Positions 11,103-21,981 of a stretch of 64,000 nt of DNA are shown piece by piece. Source of the stretch: Ceratopteris richardii (lineage: Eukaryota > Streptophyta > Polypodiopsida > Polypodiales > Pteridaceae); NCBI GenBank assembly GCA_020310875.1, contig CM035406.1, positions 222,997,294 through 223,061,293 on the forward strand, given 5' to 3'. The position numbers were made by a program, and so were the translations under genes. Under the pieces are notes generated by a model. That model was not told the DNA's origin, ran no database searches, and was given only the letters and a program-made list of their open reading frames with translations. Position 1 is the first letter of the stretch, and every line of letters begins with the position of its first letter.

Positions 11103-12011
11103 GTGAAGAAGGGTAAGGATAATGATCACATCTTTTACATTGGTTCGGGATGTTCAAATCATGTAGTAGGAAATGTGGCTTTACTTTCTGATTTGGAAGA
11201 TTCTCACAACAAATATGAAGTGCAAATAGGAGATGATACAAAGCACTCGGTGGAAAAGATAGGTAATGTGAAGAAATCATATGGGAATATGAACCTCTTG
11301 AGCAAAGTCTTGTATGTCCCGACAATTACCAAAAATTTTATAAGTGTTGAAAAAGGATTGCCGGTTAGAGGATTAATTTACTCAAATGAAAAAGGATTGT
11401 CGAGATGCTCAAATCATGTAGCAGGAAATGCGGTTTTATTTTTTGATTTTGAATATCCTCACAACAAACATGAAGTGCAAACTAGAGATGATACAAAGCA
11501 CTCGGTGGAGAAGATAGGTAATGTGAAGACATCAGATGATAATATGAACCTCTTAAGCAAAGTCTTGTATGTCCCTACAATTACCAAAGATTTAATAAGT
11601 GTTGAAAAAGGATTCAACCGATTTGGAGCATATGTTGAAGACCCAAGGCAAGGCTTTAGAAGGATTGCCAAAGATGAAAAGACAGGAAGGCTTTTTAGTT
11701 TTGAAGTGGAAGATACAAAGAACATAGCTTTATTTAGCTATGGATCTCAAACTCTGGTAGATTTGGAGATATGGCACAAAAGGCTTTCTCACATTGGTGA
11801 GAGGACACTCAAAGAAATTTGCAGGGACCAAAGTGTACTTGGTTTGCCTAACATCACAAGGCAACAGATGATTGATAAGTGTGAAGCTTGTCAATTCAAC
11901 AAGGCTCATAGACAACCTTTCAATAGGAGGGGATATGTGTATCAGAATCTTTTGGATCTAGTGCACACGGATGTGTGGGGTGTTGGAACATCAAGCTTAC
12001 ACTATGCTTGA
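11103..12011 (+). CDS. F protease/GAG-pre-integrase open frame with in-frame duplicated protease
   Basis: This 302-codon open frame follows the gag stop in the same register. It contains two copies of the aspartic protease core, about residues 13-97 and 98-180. Each has a CSNHV..GN motif, a DDTKHSVEKIGNVK motif and LLSKVLYVPTITK. The catalytic Asp-Ser-Gly is altered in both: GSGCSNH in the first and LSRCSNH in the second. After them come the GAG-pre-integrase domain (ETRED region GAYVEDPRQGF, then IWHKRLSHIGERTLKEIC) and the integrase zinc-finger cysteines (CEACQFNKAH). The frame reaches HTDVWG at 11980; its last ten codons read into the G LTR. The ORF is open but cannot give an active protease. 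Confidence 0.8.
   Translation: MKKGKDNDHIFYIGSGCSNHVVGNVALLSDLEDSHNKYEVQIGDDTKHSVEKIGNVKKSYGNMNLLSKVLYVPTITKNFISVEKGLPVRGLIYSNEKGLSRCSNHVAGNAVLFFDFEYPHNKHEVQTRDDTKHSVEKIGNVKTSDDNMNLLSKVLYVPTITKDLISVEKGFNRFGAYVEDPRQGFRRIAKDEKTGRLFSFEVEDTKNIALFSYGSQTLVDLEIWHKRLSHIGERTLKEICRDQSVLGLPNITRQQMIDKCEACQFNKAHRQPFNRRGYVYQNLLDLVHTDVWGVGTSSLHYA
11151..11660 (+). repeat. 255-bp in-frame tandem duplication of the protease region
   Basis: The unit starting TGTTCAAATCATGTAG at 11151 recurs from 11406 as TGCTCAAATCATGTAG. The offset is 255 bases, which is exactly 85 codons. The two units are clearly homologous along most of their length but differ by many substitutions, so the duplication is not very recent. 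The twelve bases GAAAAAGGATTG also repeat at the join, which may mark the recombination point. Confidence 0.85.
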
Positions 12012-13059
12012 GGTGGATTTTATCTACATCAAAGACTATCGTGTTGAAAGAATATCCGATGGAGAGTTCTTTTTCTTATGCTCACTTATTGTATTTTTTT
12101 AAAAAGAGTTTTCATGGATCTTTTACTGTTGTAAAAGCCTTGAGCTTTACACATGTAAAATTAGAGAGATAGAGCTCAAATTCCACAAATTTGTGGTGGT
12201 TGAGTTGCATTCACTCAAGCAATCAATCACCTAAAAGTAGATCAAACTAGATCTTCACTTTTTCTAGATTGTAGGAAAGTAAATTGATTCCCTCCAACAA
12301 CCATTCCCACCTTCATTTCAATTCAAATTCCACTTGTAGAAGTCGTGGAGCACTTCTCAAGTCTATATAAAAACTTGAAATCACTTGTACAATACATGGA
12401 AGCAATATACATACACTTCTGACCATCATTGTCTTGCTCCTTCAATTTTCTGCATCATCTTCTTCGCCAATAGTAATCTTGCAGAGGTTGCTGCTCTCTC
12501 TCTAGAGCCTTAAATTGAGTGCAAGATGGTTCATTGGAAAGCGATTAGTGTCTTGTTTATGCCTATAAATGTGAATAACATTTAGTTCAGTAGAGTCAGA
12601 GAAATCTTAGTTTTTCTGTCTCAGGGTCAATCTCTACGTATTACTGAAAAATAGGAGGTACCACCGTTGAGTGTCTGATTCATTCATATAGCATATTTTT
12701 CTTATTCCTTATACTTTTGTGCATTATAAACACTCAAGCCTATGTGTATGACTCCCATAAAATAATTTTTTCTAATTATAATCAGGCTGGTCGCTATGAG
12801 CATTTGAAGTTCATTGTCTCTTCCATAGATAGTAAGTTTTTTGAGCTCATCGATGCGCAAACCTATCTGTTTTGTATCGACTCATTCTCCTTGATGCTCC
12901 AAATTAGAAATTGCATTTCTTTGCACTTATCGCATGCCTATAACATCTACTTGAGTCTCCATAAACTCAAGGCCTAGTCTTGTGCCGGTTGGCTGGCAAA
13001 ACTTCATCGCTTCAAAACGCACTTTTCTACCTCCTACAAGCTTCTCCAAGTTTTTTTTC
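11981..13059 (+). repeat. 5' LTR of G (about 1079 bp)
   Basis: It begins TGTTGGAACATCAAGCTTAC and aligns along its length with 17231-18308. A TATA box TATATAAAAA lies at 12364. The right edge is set just before the PBS at 13061. Confidence 0.88.
12364..12373 (+). promoter_or_regulatory. TATA box in the G 5' LTR
   Basis: TATATAAAAA lies in AGTCTATATAAAAACTTG. The same place in the 3' LTR reads TATATAAAGA at 17614, so the element is conserved between the copies. Confidence 0.5.
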
Positions 13060-13060
13060 G

Positions 13061-13072
13061 TGGTATTAGAGC
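13061..13072 (+). promoter_or_regulatory. Primer-binding site of G
   Basis: TGGTATTAGAGC is one base different from the initiator-Met tRNA complement TGGTATCAGAGC. It sits 10 bases before the gag ATG at 13082. Confidence 0.8.
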
Positions 13073-13081
13073 TAGATCAAG

Positions 13082-14079
13082 ATGGATGACGGCTTTCCCT
13101 CAATGATTGAGAAGCTTGATCAACAGAACTATGTGGCTTGGAAAATCAAAATCAAGGGCTATTTGCAAGGTAGAAATCTTTATGGAATTGTAGCATGTGA
13201 TAAAGCTATGCCTACTTCAAGATCTAAAGGAGGACCTACACAAGAGGAGACATATAAGCTCACACTTTGGTGCACAAGGGATGCTCAATCAAGGTTGTAC
13301 ATATTCAAATCTATCTCTGACTTTCGATTACCATATATTAGAGGATGCAAGACATCCCAAGAGACTTGGGATGCCCTCGAGACTTTCTTTTCTGCTAGTA
13401 GCAAAGCTAAGAAAGATTCATCTTTGGAACGAGTTCAACCAAACGAAGAAGATACCTAAAAAAACCATTACATAGTTTGTTACCAAGGTCAAGGAGGTTG
13501 CAGATTAGTTAGCATCCATTGGAGAGCTGATTGAAGAAGAGTCTATCATGAGGCAAATTCTCAATGGCATTTAAAGTGATAAGGCAATTGCAATCCTTCA
13601 CAAAGGCTTATGATCTCATCATGGATGTTCAAACTCCAAACTTGAACATCTTTCTTGGAAAAATCTTCAATCAAGAGGACAACGATAGTATAAAGGAAGG
13701 TAACTCATATCATGGTAATTCAACTAGTGCTCTATATGCAGATAAGAAGGATAAGAAGCAAAAAGGCAGGACGAAGGAAGAAGATGAAGAAGAGACTTCC
13801 CAAGCCAACTTCACAAGCAAGAACAAGTTGAAAGGGAAGAAGAAAGGATCAAAGTAAGACAAAGCCAAAGGTCAAAATGTTCAACCGTGTGCCATCTACG
13901 ATAAAACCAACCACACCACTCAGAATTGCTGTTTCAATGGGAAGACCCAGAAAGGAAGTGGAAGAGGTGGATATGGAAGCAATAGAGGTAGAGGTGGACA
14001 CAACTTCAGCAATAACAATAGAGGCTATGATCGAAGGGATGACAACAATTGTTTAGAAGATAAACCACATGAAGACTCA
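13082..14079 (+). pseudogene. gag of element G, broken
   Basis: The ATG at 13082 starts MDDGFPSMIEKLDQQNYVAW, followed by QGRNLYGI and RGCKTSQETWDALETFF. The frame is lost at about 13410 and stops follow. The UBN2-like core ELIEEESIMRQILNG is recognisable around 13530. Downstream is a Lys/Glu-rich linker (13564-13857) and a zinc knuckle around 13890-13930 whose second Cys is Tyr (CAIYDKTNHTTQNC), then a Gly/Arg-rich tail. With several stops and a broken knuckle it cannot make a working capsid protein. Confidence 0.8.
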
Positions 14080-17000
14080 TTGCTTATCATGAATCTAAGC
14101 CACAAAAAAGGTAGAGAAGATGATCATTTTTTCTACATAGATTTAGGATGTTCCAATCATGTTGCAAGCAACATTGCTCTTTTATCGCATTTGGAAAGTC
14201 CAAAGCATAGAAATGAAGTGCAAACAGGGGATGACACAAAGCACAATGGGGAGAAGATTGGTAATGTTAAAGCTTCCAATGGCAGGACAAGCATTCTGAT
14301 TAAGGTTCTCTATGTACCCACTATCACTAAAAACCTAATAAGTGTAGGCCAAATAGTTGAAAAATGCTTGCAAGCTAGGTTCACCCAACATGGAGCTTTT
14401 GTGAAAGATCCATGTCAAGGCTTCAAGAAGATAGCCAGAAGTGAGAGGCATGGTAGGCTCTTTACTTTTGAAGTAGGAGAAATGAGGAACATAGCTCTTT
14501 TCAACTTTGGGTCTCAAACCCTAAGTGAGCCTGAAGTGTGGCATAAGAGACTTGCTCATGTGAATGAAAGAACCTTGAAGGATATATGCAGGGATCAAAG
14601 TGTTCTAAGACTGCCAAACATATCAAAACAACACATGATCAACAGGTGTGATGCATGTCAGATTAGGAAGGCACAAAGACAACCATTCAACCACAAAGGC
14701 TACATCCACAACAACGTATTGGAATTAGTACATACAAATGTATGGGGCCAAGTCAAAAACCTTCATTGGCAGGATCAAGGTATTATGTCTCATTTATTGA
14801 CAACCATAGTAGATGGACTGTTCTATATTTTATCAAGAGTAAGAATGAAGTGTTTGATTGCTTCAAAAAATATCTCGCACATGTGAAGAATCATACAGCT
14901 AGATCACTAAAGAAGCTCATATCTGATGGAGCGGGATAATACTTCTCCAAAGAGTTTGATGAGTTCTTGCAGGATAAAGGTATCAAAAGGGAAGTGACTA
15001 CCAGGTACTCTCCTCAACTAAATGGAATCGCCAAGAGGAGTAACAAGACATTGGTTGGATCAGCTAGAACAATGCTTGAAAAAAAGAATTTGCCACATTA
15101 TCTATGGGCCGAAGCTATTTCAATTGCTTTGTACCTTGTCAATAGATTACCATCCAAATCACTTCAAGGTATGAATTCTTATGAAGCATGGCATGGAAGA
15201 AAACCTAGACTTGGACATTGCAAGGTTTTTGGCTGTTTAGCTTATGTTCATGTACCATCACAAAAAAGAGGTAAGCTAGATGAAAGGGCAACAAAGGCAG
15301 TGTTTATTGGATATGATTCAACTCAGATGGGTTATAGGTTCTACAATCCTTGAACCAAGCAATTCACTACAAGTAGAGATGTTGTGTTTGAAGAACACAA
15401 GTCTTGGTATGATGAAGACAAACAAAAGGTAACTCTACCATATGATCTTGATTCTGATTCTCATCAATTAGGAAGCAAGCATTATACACGGGTCCCAGCT
15501 ATGGAACTCAAGGGGCAAAGCAAAGATGCAAGAGGTTGGAGAATGCTCCAAACAAGCACCTAGAAGATCAACAAGAGAGAAGAAACAACCAGAAAGGTAT
15601 GGGTATGATCCCACATTTTTTACAAAGCATTCAATCTACTTGGCAAAAGAATCTATTTCAGAGGAACCATCAACCTATGAAAAGGCAAAGGGAAACCCTA
15701 ATTGGGAAAAGGCCATGAAAGAAGAAATAGATGCATTGAAGGAGATGGACACTTGGGATTTGGTTCCAAAGTCAACGAATCAAAAGGTAATTATTTGCAG
15801 ATGGGTATATAAAGTTAAAATAAATTTAGATGGATGCATTTGTAGGTACAAGGCAAGATTAGTTGCCAAAGGATGCTTACAAACTCATCGTATAGACTAT
15901 GAAGAAACATTATCACCAGTTGCAAAGATGACTACAATCAGGACATTGATAAGTATAGCTGCTGCAAGGAATTGAAGACTCCTCCAAATTGATGCGAAAA
16001 ATGCATTCTTAAATGGTTGGATAAGTGAAGAGGTATACATGTCACAACCACCAGATTTTGAAAACCCTTATCAGCCATCTTATGTTTGTAGACTTAAGAA
16101 AGCATTTTATGGATTGAAGCAAGCTCCTAGAGCTTCGAATTACAGGTTGGTTACATAGCTTCAAGATCAAGGGTTCAAACCAAGCAACTCAAATCCTTCT
16201 CTATTCATCAAAAGGGATCATGATGAGGTTATCTATCTATGTGTATATGTAGATGATATTATTGTGATAGGTGATGACCTAAACGACATTCAAAGGATCA
16301 AGAGACACATGCAAGAGGAGTTCAAAATCAGTGAACTAAGTGAGATCACATATTTCCTAGGTATGCAGGTGATATACACAGATGAAGGAATGTATTTGAC
16401 TCAGAGAAGATACATGCAGGATCTACTTCTCAAGTTCAAAATGGAGAACACTAAACCTGCAGGTACACCTTTGGAGAGGAATCATAAACTTAGTGTTTAT
16501 GAAGGTGAGAAAATTGAAGACATTAAAATGTATCAAAGCTTGGTAGGTAGCTTGATGTATGATACTCATACAAACGCAGACATCTCATATAGTGTGGGAG
16601 TGCTTAGTTAGTTCATTCACTTGCCAAGAAGACCACACATGGATGCAGCTAAGAGACTACTTAAATATCTCAAAGGTACAATCAATGAAGGTATATTCTA
16701 TCCTTACTCTTCATATTTGGATATCAAAATGTACACAGATGCAGATTGGGCAAGAGCTAAGGATGATAGAAGAAGTACTTCTAGTTACTTACCATTTGCA
16801 GGTTCAAAGCTAGTGTCATGGAGTTCCAAGAAGCAACCAACAGTTTCTTTATCCTCCACGGAAGCAGCGTACAGAGGATTGACCATAGCAACTCAAGAGG
16901 CAATATGATTAAAGGCATTGTATACAGAATTGGGACTTGTAAGTGCCAAACCTCACATATTTGGAGATAATGTAAGTTCCATGCATCTAGCGGCAAACCG

Positions 17001-17190
17001 TATTTTCCATGCAAGAACCAAACACATAGAGGCTCATTAACACTTCATCAAAGAGGATCTCATGGGAAAGGAGATCGAAATTTCTTTTGTTTGTACTGAA
17101 AAGTAAGTAGTAGATATGATGATGAAGACACTTGATGGAATAACGCTTTGTAGATTCAAAGCTATGGTATGGCAAGTATTCAACCTATGA
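14080..17190 (+). pseudogene. pol of element G: protease, integrase, RT, RNase H
   Basis: The 14080-14886 frame carries the protease region (FYIDLGCSNHVASN; the catalytic DSG reads DLG), GAG-pre-integrase (VWHKRLAHVNERTL) and integrase zinc finger (CDACQIRKAQ). Its HTDVWG reads HTNVWG, losing the first catalytic Asp. A frameshift leads to 14742-14939 and 14967-15353, where the usual NG-x-AER motif is NGIAKR, so the catalytic Glu is gone. RT follows at 15526-15975 and 16000-16611, with stops, but YVDD is kept (about 16249). RNase H lies at 16621-17190 (DADWA, SWSSKKQPTVSLSSTEAAYR, then a degraded HARTKHIEAH). Stops and frameshifts recur throughout. Confidence 0.85.
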
Positions 17191-17218
17191 GAGAATGAAG
17201 ACTGAAGCATACTTTAGC

Positions 17219-17230
17219 TTGAGAGGGAGT
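17219..17230 (+). promoter_or_regulatory. polypurine tract of G
   Basis: TTGAGAGGGAGT directly precedes the LTR start TGTTGGAACATC. It is one of the markers that place the 3' LTR boundary. Confidence 0.7.
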
Positions 17231-18308
17231 TGTTGGAACATCAAGCTTACACTATTCTTGAGGTGGATTTGATCTACATCAAAGGCTATCGCATCGAAAG
17301 AACATCTGTTGGAGAGTTCTTTTTCTTATGGTCACTTATTGTAATTTTTAAAAAAGATTTTTCATGGATCTTTTACCATTGTAAAAGCCTTGAGATTTAC
17401 ACATGTAAAAGTAGAAATATAGATCTCAAATCCCACTAATTTTTGGTGGTTGAGTTGCATTCAATCAATCAATCAATCACCTAAAAGTAGATCAAAATAG
17501 ATCTTCACTTTTCCTAGATTGTAGGAAAGTGAATTGATTCCCTCCAACAACCATTCCCACCTTCATTTGAATCAAAATTCCACTTGTAGAAGTCGTGGAA
17601 CACTTCTAGAGTCTATATAAAGACTTGAAATCACTTGTACAATACATGGAAGCAATATACATACACGTGACCATCATTGTCTTGCTCCTTCTATTTTCTC
17701 CATCATCTTCTTTGCCAATAGTAATCGTGCAGAGGTTGCCTCTATCTCTTCAGAGAATTAAATTGAGTGCAAGATGGCTCATTGGAAATGTATTAGTGTC
17801 TAGTTTATGCCTATAAATTTTCATAGCATTTGTTTTAGTAGATTGGGAGAAATATTAGTTTTTCTATCTCGGGGTCAATCTCTACGTATTCCTGAAAAAT
17901 AGGAGGTACCACCGTTGAGTGTCTGAGTCATTCCTATAGAATGTCTTGGTTATTCCTTATAATTTTGTGCATTATATACACTCAACCCTATTTGTATCAC
18001 TCCCATAAAAGGATTTTTTCTAATTGTAATCATGCTGGTCACTATGAGCATTTGAAGTTCATTATCTCTTCCATAGATAGTAAGTTTTTTGAGCTTGTTG
18101 ACACGTGAACCTATCTATTTTGTATCAACTCATTCTCCTTCATGCTCCAAAGTACATAGTGCATTTCTTTGCACTTATCACATGCCTATACGGTCTATTT
18201 GAGTCTCCATAAGCTCAAGGGCTAGTCTTGTGCCGGTTGGCTAGAGAAAACTTCGTCACTTTGAAACACACTTTTCTACCTCCTACAAGCTTCTCCAAGT
18301 TTCTTTCA
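17231..18308 (+). repeat. Shared LTR: 3' LTR of G and 5' LTR of C (1078 bp)
   Basis: It starts TGTTGGAACATCAAGCTTAC and ends TTCTTTCA, one base before a PBS. Because a polypurine tract precedes it and a PBS and gag follow it, it has the context of both a 3' and a 5' LTR. Such an arrangement is expected from unequal recombination between LTRs of tandem copies. Confidence 0.88.
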
Positions 18309-18309
18309 G

Positions 18310-18321
18310 TGGTATTACAGC
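18310..18321 (+). promoter_or_regulatory. Primer-binding site of C
   Basis: TGGTATTACAGC carries two differences from the initiator-Met tRNA complement TGGTATCAGAGC. The gag ATG follows at 18331. Confidence 0.75.
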
Positions 18322-18330
18322 TAGATCAAG

Positions 18331-19319
18331 ATGGGTGATGGATTTCCCTCAATGATCAAGAAGCTTGTTCAACACAACTATGTGTCTTGGTAAATCAAAA
18401 TGGAGGGCTATTTGCAAGGTAGAAATCTTTATGGAATTGTAGAAGGTGATGAAGCTATGCCTATTCCAAGATCCAAAGGAGGACCTACACAAGAGGAGAC
18501 AGATAAGCTCACATTTTGATGGACAAAGAATGCTCAAACAAGGTCGTACATAGTCAATTCTATCTCTGACTTTTGATTACCACATATTAGAGGATGCAAG
18601 AAATCTTAAGAGACTTGGGATGCCCTCGAGACTTTCTTTTTTGCTAGTACCAAAGCAAGAAAGAATCATCTCTTGGAACGAGTTCAACCAAATGAAGAAG
18701 AAACCTAAACAAACCATCACAAAGTTTGCTACCAAGGTCAAGGAGGTTGCGGATCAGTTAGCATCTACTGGAGAACTGATTGAAGAAGAGGCTATCATGA
18801 GGAAAATTCTCAACGGCATTCGAAGTGATAAGCAATGGAAATCCTCCACGACGGCTTATGATCTCATCATGGATGTGCAAACTCCAGAATTCAACATCTT
18901 TCTTGGATGAATCTTCAATCAAGAGGCCCAAAATAGCATAAAGGAAGGTAACTCATATCATGCTAACTCAACTAGTGCTCTATATGCAGAGAAGAAGGAT
19001 AAGAAGCAGAAAGGCAAGAAGAAGGAAGACGATGAAGAAGACACTTCCCAAGCCAACTTTGCAAGCAAGAGAAAGTGGAAAGGAAAGAAGAAAGGACCAA
19101 AGCAAGACAAAGCCAAAGGTCAAAATGTTCAACCTCTGCCATCTACGATAAGACTAACCACACATGGAGAATTGGTGGTTCAATGGGAAGACCCAGAAAG
19201 GAAGTGGAAGAGGTGGATATGGTAGCAATAGAGGCAGAGGTGGACACAATTTCAACAATAACAATAGAGGCTATACTTGAAGGGACTACAACAATTATTC
19301 AGAAGATCAACCACATGAA
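18331..19319 (+). pseudogene. gag of element C, broken
   Basis: MGDGFPSMIKKL opens at 18331 and stops follow soon after (about 18390, 18518 and 18575). The capsid-like core resumes in another frame at about 18650-18910 (WNEFNQMKKKPKQTITKFATKV, then ELIEEEAIMRKILNGIRSDK). The zinc knuckle region around 19130-19170 is badly degraded, with only single Cys and His residues left, and the basic Gly-rich tail is out of frame. It is closely related to the G gag. Confidence 0.8.
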
Positions 19320-19875
19320 TTGCTTCTCATGAATCTAAGCCACAAAGAAGGTAAAGAAGATGATCATTTGTTCTACATAGATTCAGGATGTTCGAATCAT
19401 GTTGCAGGCAACATTGCTCTTCTATCAGATTTGGAAAGTCCAAAGCATAGACATGAAGTGCAAAGAGAGCATGAAACAAAGCACAATGTGGAGAAGATTG
19501 GTAATGTTAAAGCTTCCAATGGTAGGACAAACATTCTGAGAAAGGTTCTCTATGTACCCACTATCACTAAAAACCTCATAAGTGTAGGCCAAATAGTTGA
19601 AAAAGCTTGCAAGTTAGGTTCACCCAACATGGAGCTTTTGTGGAAGATCCATGTCACAGCTTCAAGAACATAGCCAAAAGTGAGAAGCATGGTAGGCTCT
19701 TTACTTTTGAAGTAGGAGAAGCTAGGAACATAGCTCTATTCAACTTTGGGTCTCAAACCCTAAGTGAGCTTGAAGTGTGGCATAAGAGACTTGCTCATGT
19801 GAATGAAAGAACCTTGAAGGATATATGCATGGATCAAAGTGTTCTAGGACTGCTGAACATATCAAAGCAACACAT
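19320..19875 (+). pseudogene. C protease and GAG-pre-integrase, cut by element B
   Basis: The frame 19320-19600 has an intact protease motif FYIDSGCSNHVAGN and ends in LYVPTITKNLISVGQIVEK. A one-base shift near 19605 moves it to the 19607-19875 frame, which carries GAFVEDP and the pre-integrase motif VWHKRLAHVNERTLKDIC. The sequence halts at CACAT (19871-19875), the target copy left of element B. The rest of the gene resumes at 24068. Confidence 0.85.
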
Positions 19876-20104
19876 TCTTGATATATTTAGGTAGTGATGT
19901 TTGTGAACACACTAGGACCACCGGGGTACTTTTTTCCCTCTTTAGGAGGTTTTTCCCCCCGCCTTGTATATACGCCTATTGCCCTAATGGGTTACTTATC
20001 TTTGTACATTCTCTAGTAATACATTCAGTATTGTGTGTTGTGCTCCAAGCTTCTTCTTCTCTCTTGTGCTGTTCGCATGCTTCCACAGACGTCTAACTCC
20101 AACA
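19876..20104 (+). repeat. 5' LTR of B (229 bp)
   Basis: It begins TCTTGATATATTTAGG (the canonical TG is mutated to TC) and ends CTCCAACA. It matches the A LTR (1583-1812) and the B 3' LTR. Confidence 0.9.
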
Positions 20105-20841
20105 ATTGGTATCAGAGCAGGTCGTCGCTTCATCTAGGGCACCGTCGACACTCCTCCATTTGCAGTCTAAGAATCACATGAACTTAGGTCAGCATACTTA
20201 GCATGTTTTTGAGATCAAAACAACTTTGCTTTGTGGTGCCAAAATCACGATCTGAACTCGTTTCTGCGTCTGAATGCACTATTGCAGCGCTTGTGTAGAC
20301 TATTTTGTCTTTTTGTGCCAAAGGTATATACCAATTTTTGTTCGCCAGTATAAGCGTCTCAAAGTCTGTGATGTTTGTGAACACACTAGGACCACCGGGG
20401 TACTTTTTTCCCTCTTTAGGAGGTTTTTTCCCCCGCCTTGTATATACGCCTATTGCCCTAATGGGTTACTTATCTTTGTACATTCTCTAGTAATACATTC
20501 AGTATTGTGTGTTGTGCTCCAAGCTTCTTCTTCTCTCTTGTGCTGTTCGCATGCTTCCACAGACGTCTAACTCCAACAATTGGTATTACAGCAGGTCGTC
20601 GCTTCATCTAGGGCACCGTCGACACTCCTCCGTTTGGAGTCTAAGAATCACATGAACTTTGGTCAGCATACTTAGCATGTTTTTGAGATCAAAACAGCTT
20701 TTCTTTGTGGTGCCAAAATCACGATCTGAGCTCGTTTCTGCCTCCGAATGCACTATTGCAGCGCTTGTGTAGACTATTTTGTCTTTTTGCGCCAAAGGTA
20801 TATACCAATTTTTGTTCGCCAGTATAAGCATCTCAAAGTCT
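19894..20841 (+). repeat. Exact-period tandem duplication (2 x 474 bp) of LTR plus leader in B
   Basis: The segment from GTGATGTTTGTG in the LTR to CTCAAAGTCT in the leader (19894-20367) is repeated at 20368-20841, also 474 bases. The copies differ at a few positions. The second carries an LTR lacking its first 18 bases (20368-20578) and a PBS changed to TGGTATTACAGC (20581-20592). The second copy therefore lacks a proper LTR start and good primer site, while the first keeps both. Confidence 0.9.
20107..20118 (+). promoter_or_regulatory. Primer-binding site of B
   Basis: TGGTATCAGAGC, a perfect 12-base match to the usual initiator-Met tRNA primer site of plant copia elements, lies two bases after the LTR. 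Confidence 0.85.
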
Positions 20842-20933
20842 GCTACAGATCTAGCGGAATTCATCTGGGTAGTTATGTTCAACTTTTTGAGATACAGTCA
20901 ATTTTCTGCATCAAGGTATTTTAGTCATCGACC

Positions 20934-21960
20934 ATGGCTAAAAGCAATGATCTATTCCGTATGTTGGTTGTTGAGGATAAGTTGGACGGTACCAAATACC
21001 CGTTATGGGCTTATATGATGCGACATGTTTTGGTTGCAAAAAGACTGTGGAACATTGTGCAGGTTGTCGAAAAATGTCCTATCACACCTACAATTGTTAC
21101 AACTGCAAGTACTGAAGTTGACGCAGAAGGTGTCGAAGATGATGATATTCTGCATATTCCTATTTGTGCTACGGTTTCTACTGCACCTACTATAGAGCAG
21201 ATTCGCTTGGATGGCAGAGATGCCCAGACACATGCATTGATAGCTTTGTCTATCAAACGTGCCATTATTACTCACATTCACTCTTGTAGAATAGATAAGG
21301 ATGCTTGGGATACACTTACCACATTGTACCAAGCTAGGAATGAGGCTCTTGTTGCTTACCTCCAAAAACAGTTGGAGAGTGAGCACATGAATGAAGATGA
21401 TTCTATGGACAATTTCCTAATGAAGATCAAAGACTTGAAGGAATAGTTGATTTCTGCTGATGAGGTTATACCAGATCGCTCACTTGTGCAAACCGTTCTG
21501 AATGGTCTTCCTGATTCATATCAGAGTTTTGCTTCTACTCTTCAGTTGATGATGAAAGGTAATCCAAATGCCTTATCATTTGACGAGTTTGTCTCTGTTC
21601 TCTTGCAAGAAGATCAGTCGAGGCAAAACAGGTCCATTGCGAGTTGCAGATGAAGCTTTCCTGGCTAGTTAGAAGGGCAAAGGAAAATGGAGCTCTTCAA
21701 GTAGTAAGCAGAAATCTGCTAATTCTGCACATTCGAAGAAGGAAGAAAAAGATGAGAAGAAATGAGAAAAGCAGAAATTGTTTTGTAAGTACTGTAAAGG
21801 GAATGATCATATCATAAAGAACTATCCAAAACTAGCTGCTAAAGAGGCAAAGAAGAAAGAGCCTGGAATGGTTGTTGCAGAGGCAACTACACCAAAAACA
21901 GAGTCTACTAATCGTGTGTAGGAAGAAGAATTGGCATTTACTACCGTCTGCAGTTTTGAC
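20934..21960 (+). pseudogene. gag of element B
   Basis: The ATG at 20934 opens MAKSNDLFRMLVVEDKLDG and continues as a capsid-like gag (YPLWAYMMRHVLVAK, DAWDTLTTLYQA, QKQLESEHMNEDDSMDNFLMKI). A TAG at 21444 is the only break before the frame continues with SLVQTVLNGLPDSYQSFAS and EFVSVLLQEDQSRQ, typical of the UBN2 gag domain. A later stop near 21650 precedes a zinc knuckle CKYCKGNDHIIKNY in which the last Cys is Tyr. Gag is nearly full length, with a few stops. Confidence 0.85.
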
Positions 21961-21981
21961 CCATCTTCTCATGAGTAGTGC

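Larger units (their letters stand above)
8990..11980 (+). mobile_element. Copia element F, 5' half (LTR, PBS, gag, protease, integrase start)
   Basis: F interrupts E at 8989 and is itself interrupted at 11980 by the G/C array, just after the integrase motif HTDVWG. It belongs to the long-LTR copia group of this window: gag starts MGDGFPSTIDELD, like C, J and K. The remainder of F (integrase core, RT, RNase H, 3' LTR) was not found beyond the G/C array and was probably deleted. The tail M at 26639 could in principle be its end, but I cannot show this. Confidence 0.8.
11981..18308 (+). mobile_element. Copia element G, both LTRs (left member of the G/C array)
   Basis: G has a 5' LTR, PBS, gag, protease, integrase, RT, RNase H, polypurine tract and 3' LTR, about 6.3 kb, inserted after the integrase motif HTDVWG of F. 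Its 3' LTR is followed directly by a second PBS and a second gag (element C). One LTR thus serves both units, giving LTR-internal-LTR-internal-LTR. TGGGG at 11976-11980 would be the left target copy, but no matching right copy is seen at 26638, where the array is deleted. Confidence 0.9.

Noticed and set aside
19878..20570. Short open frames MIYLGSDVCEHTR... repeated in several places
   Set aside because: These are read-through of the 229-bp LTR of the A/B family, repeated because the LTR is repeated.
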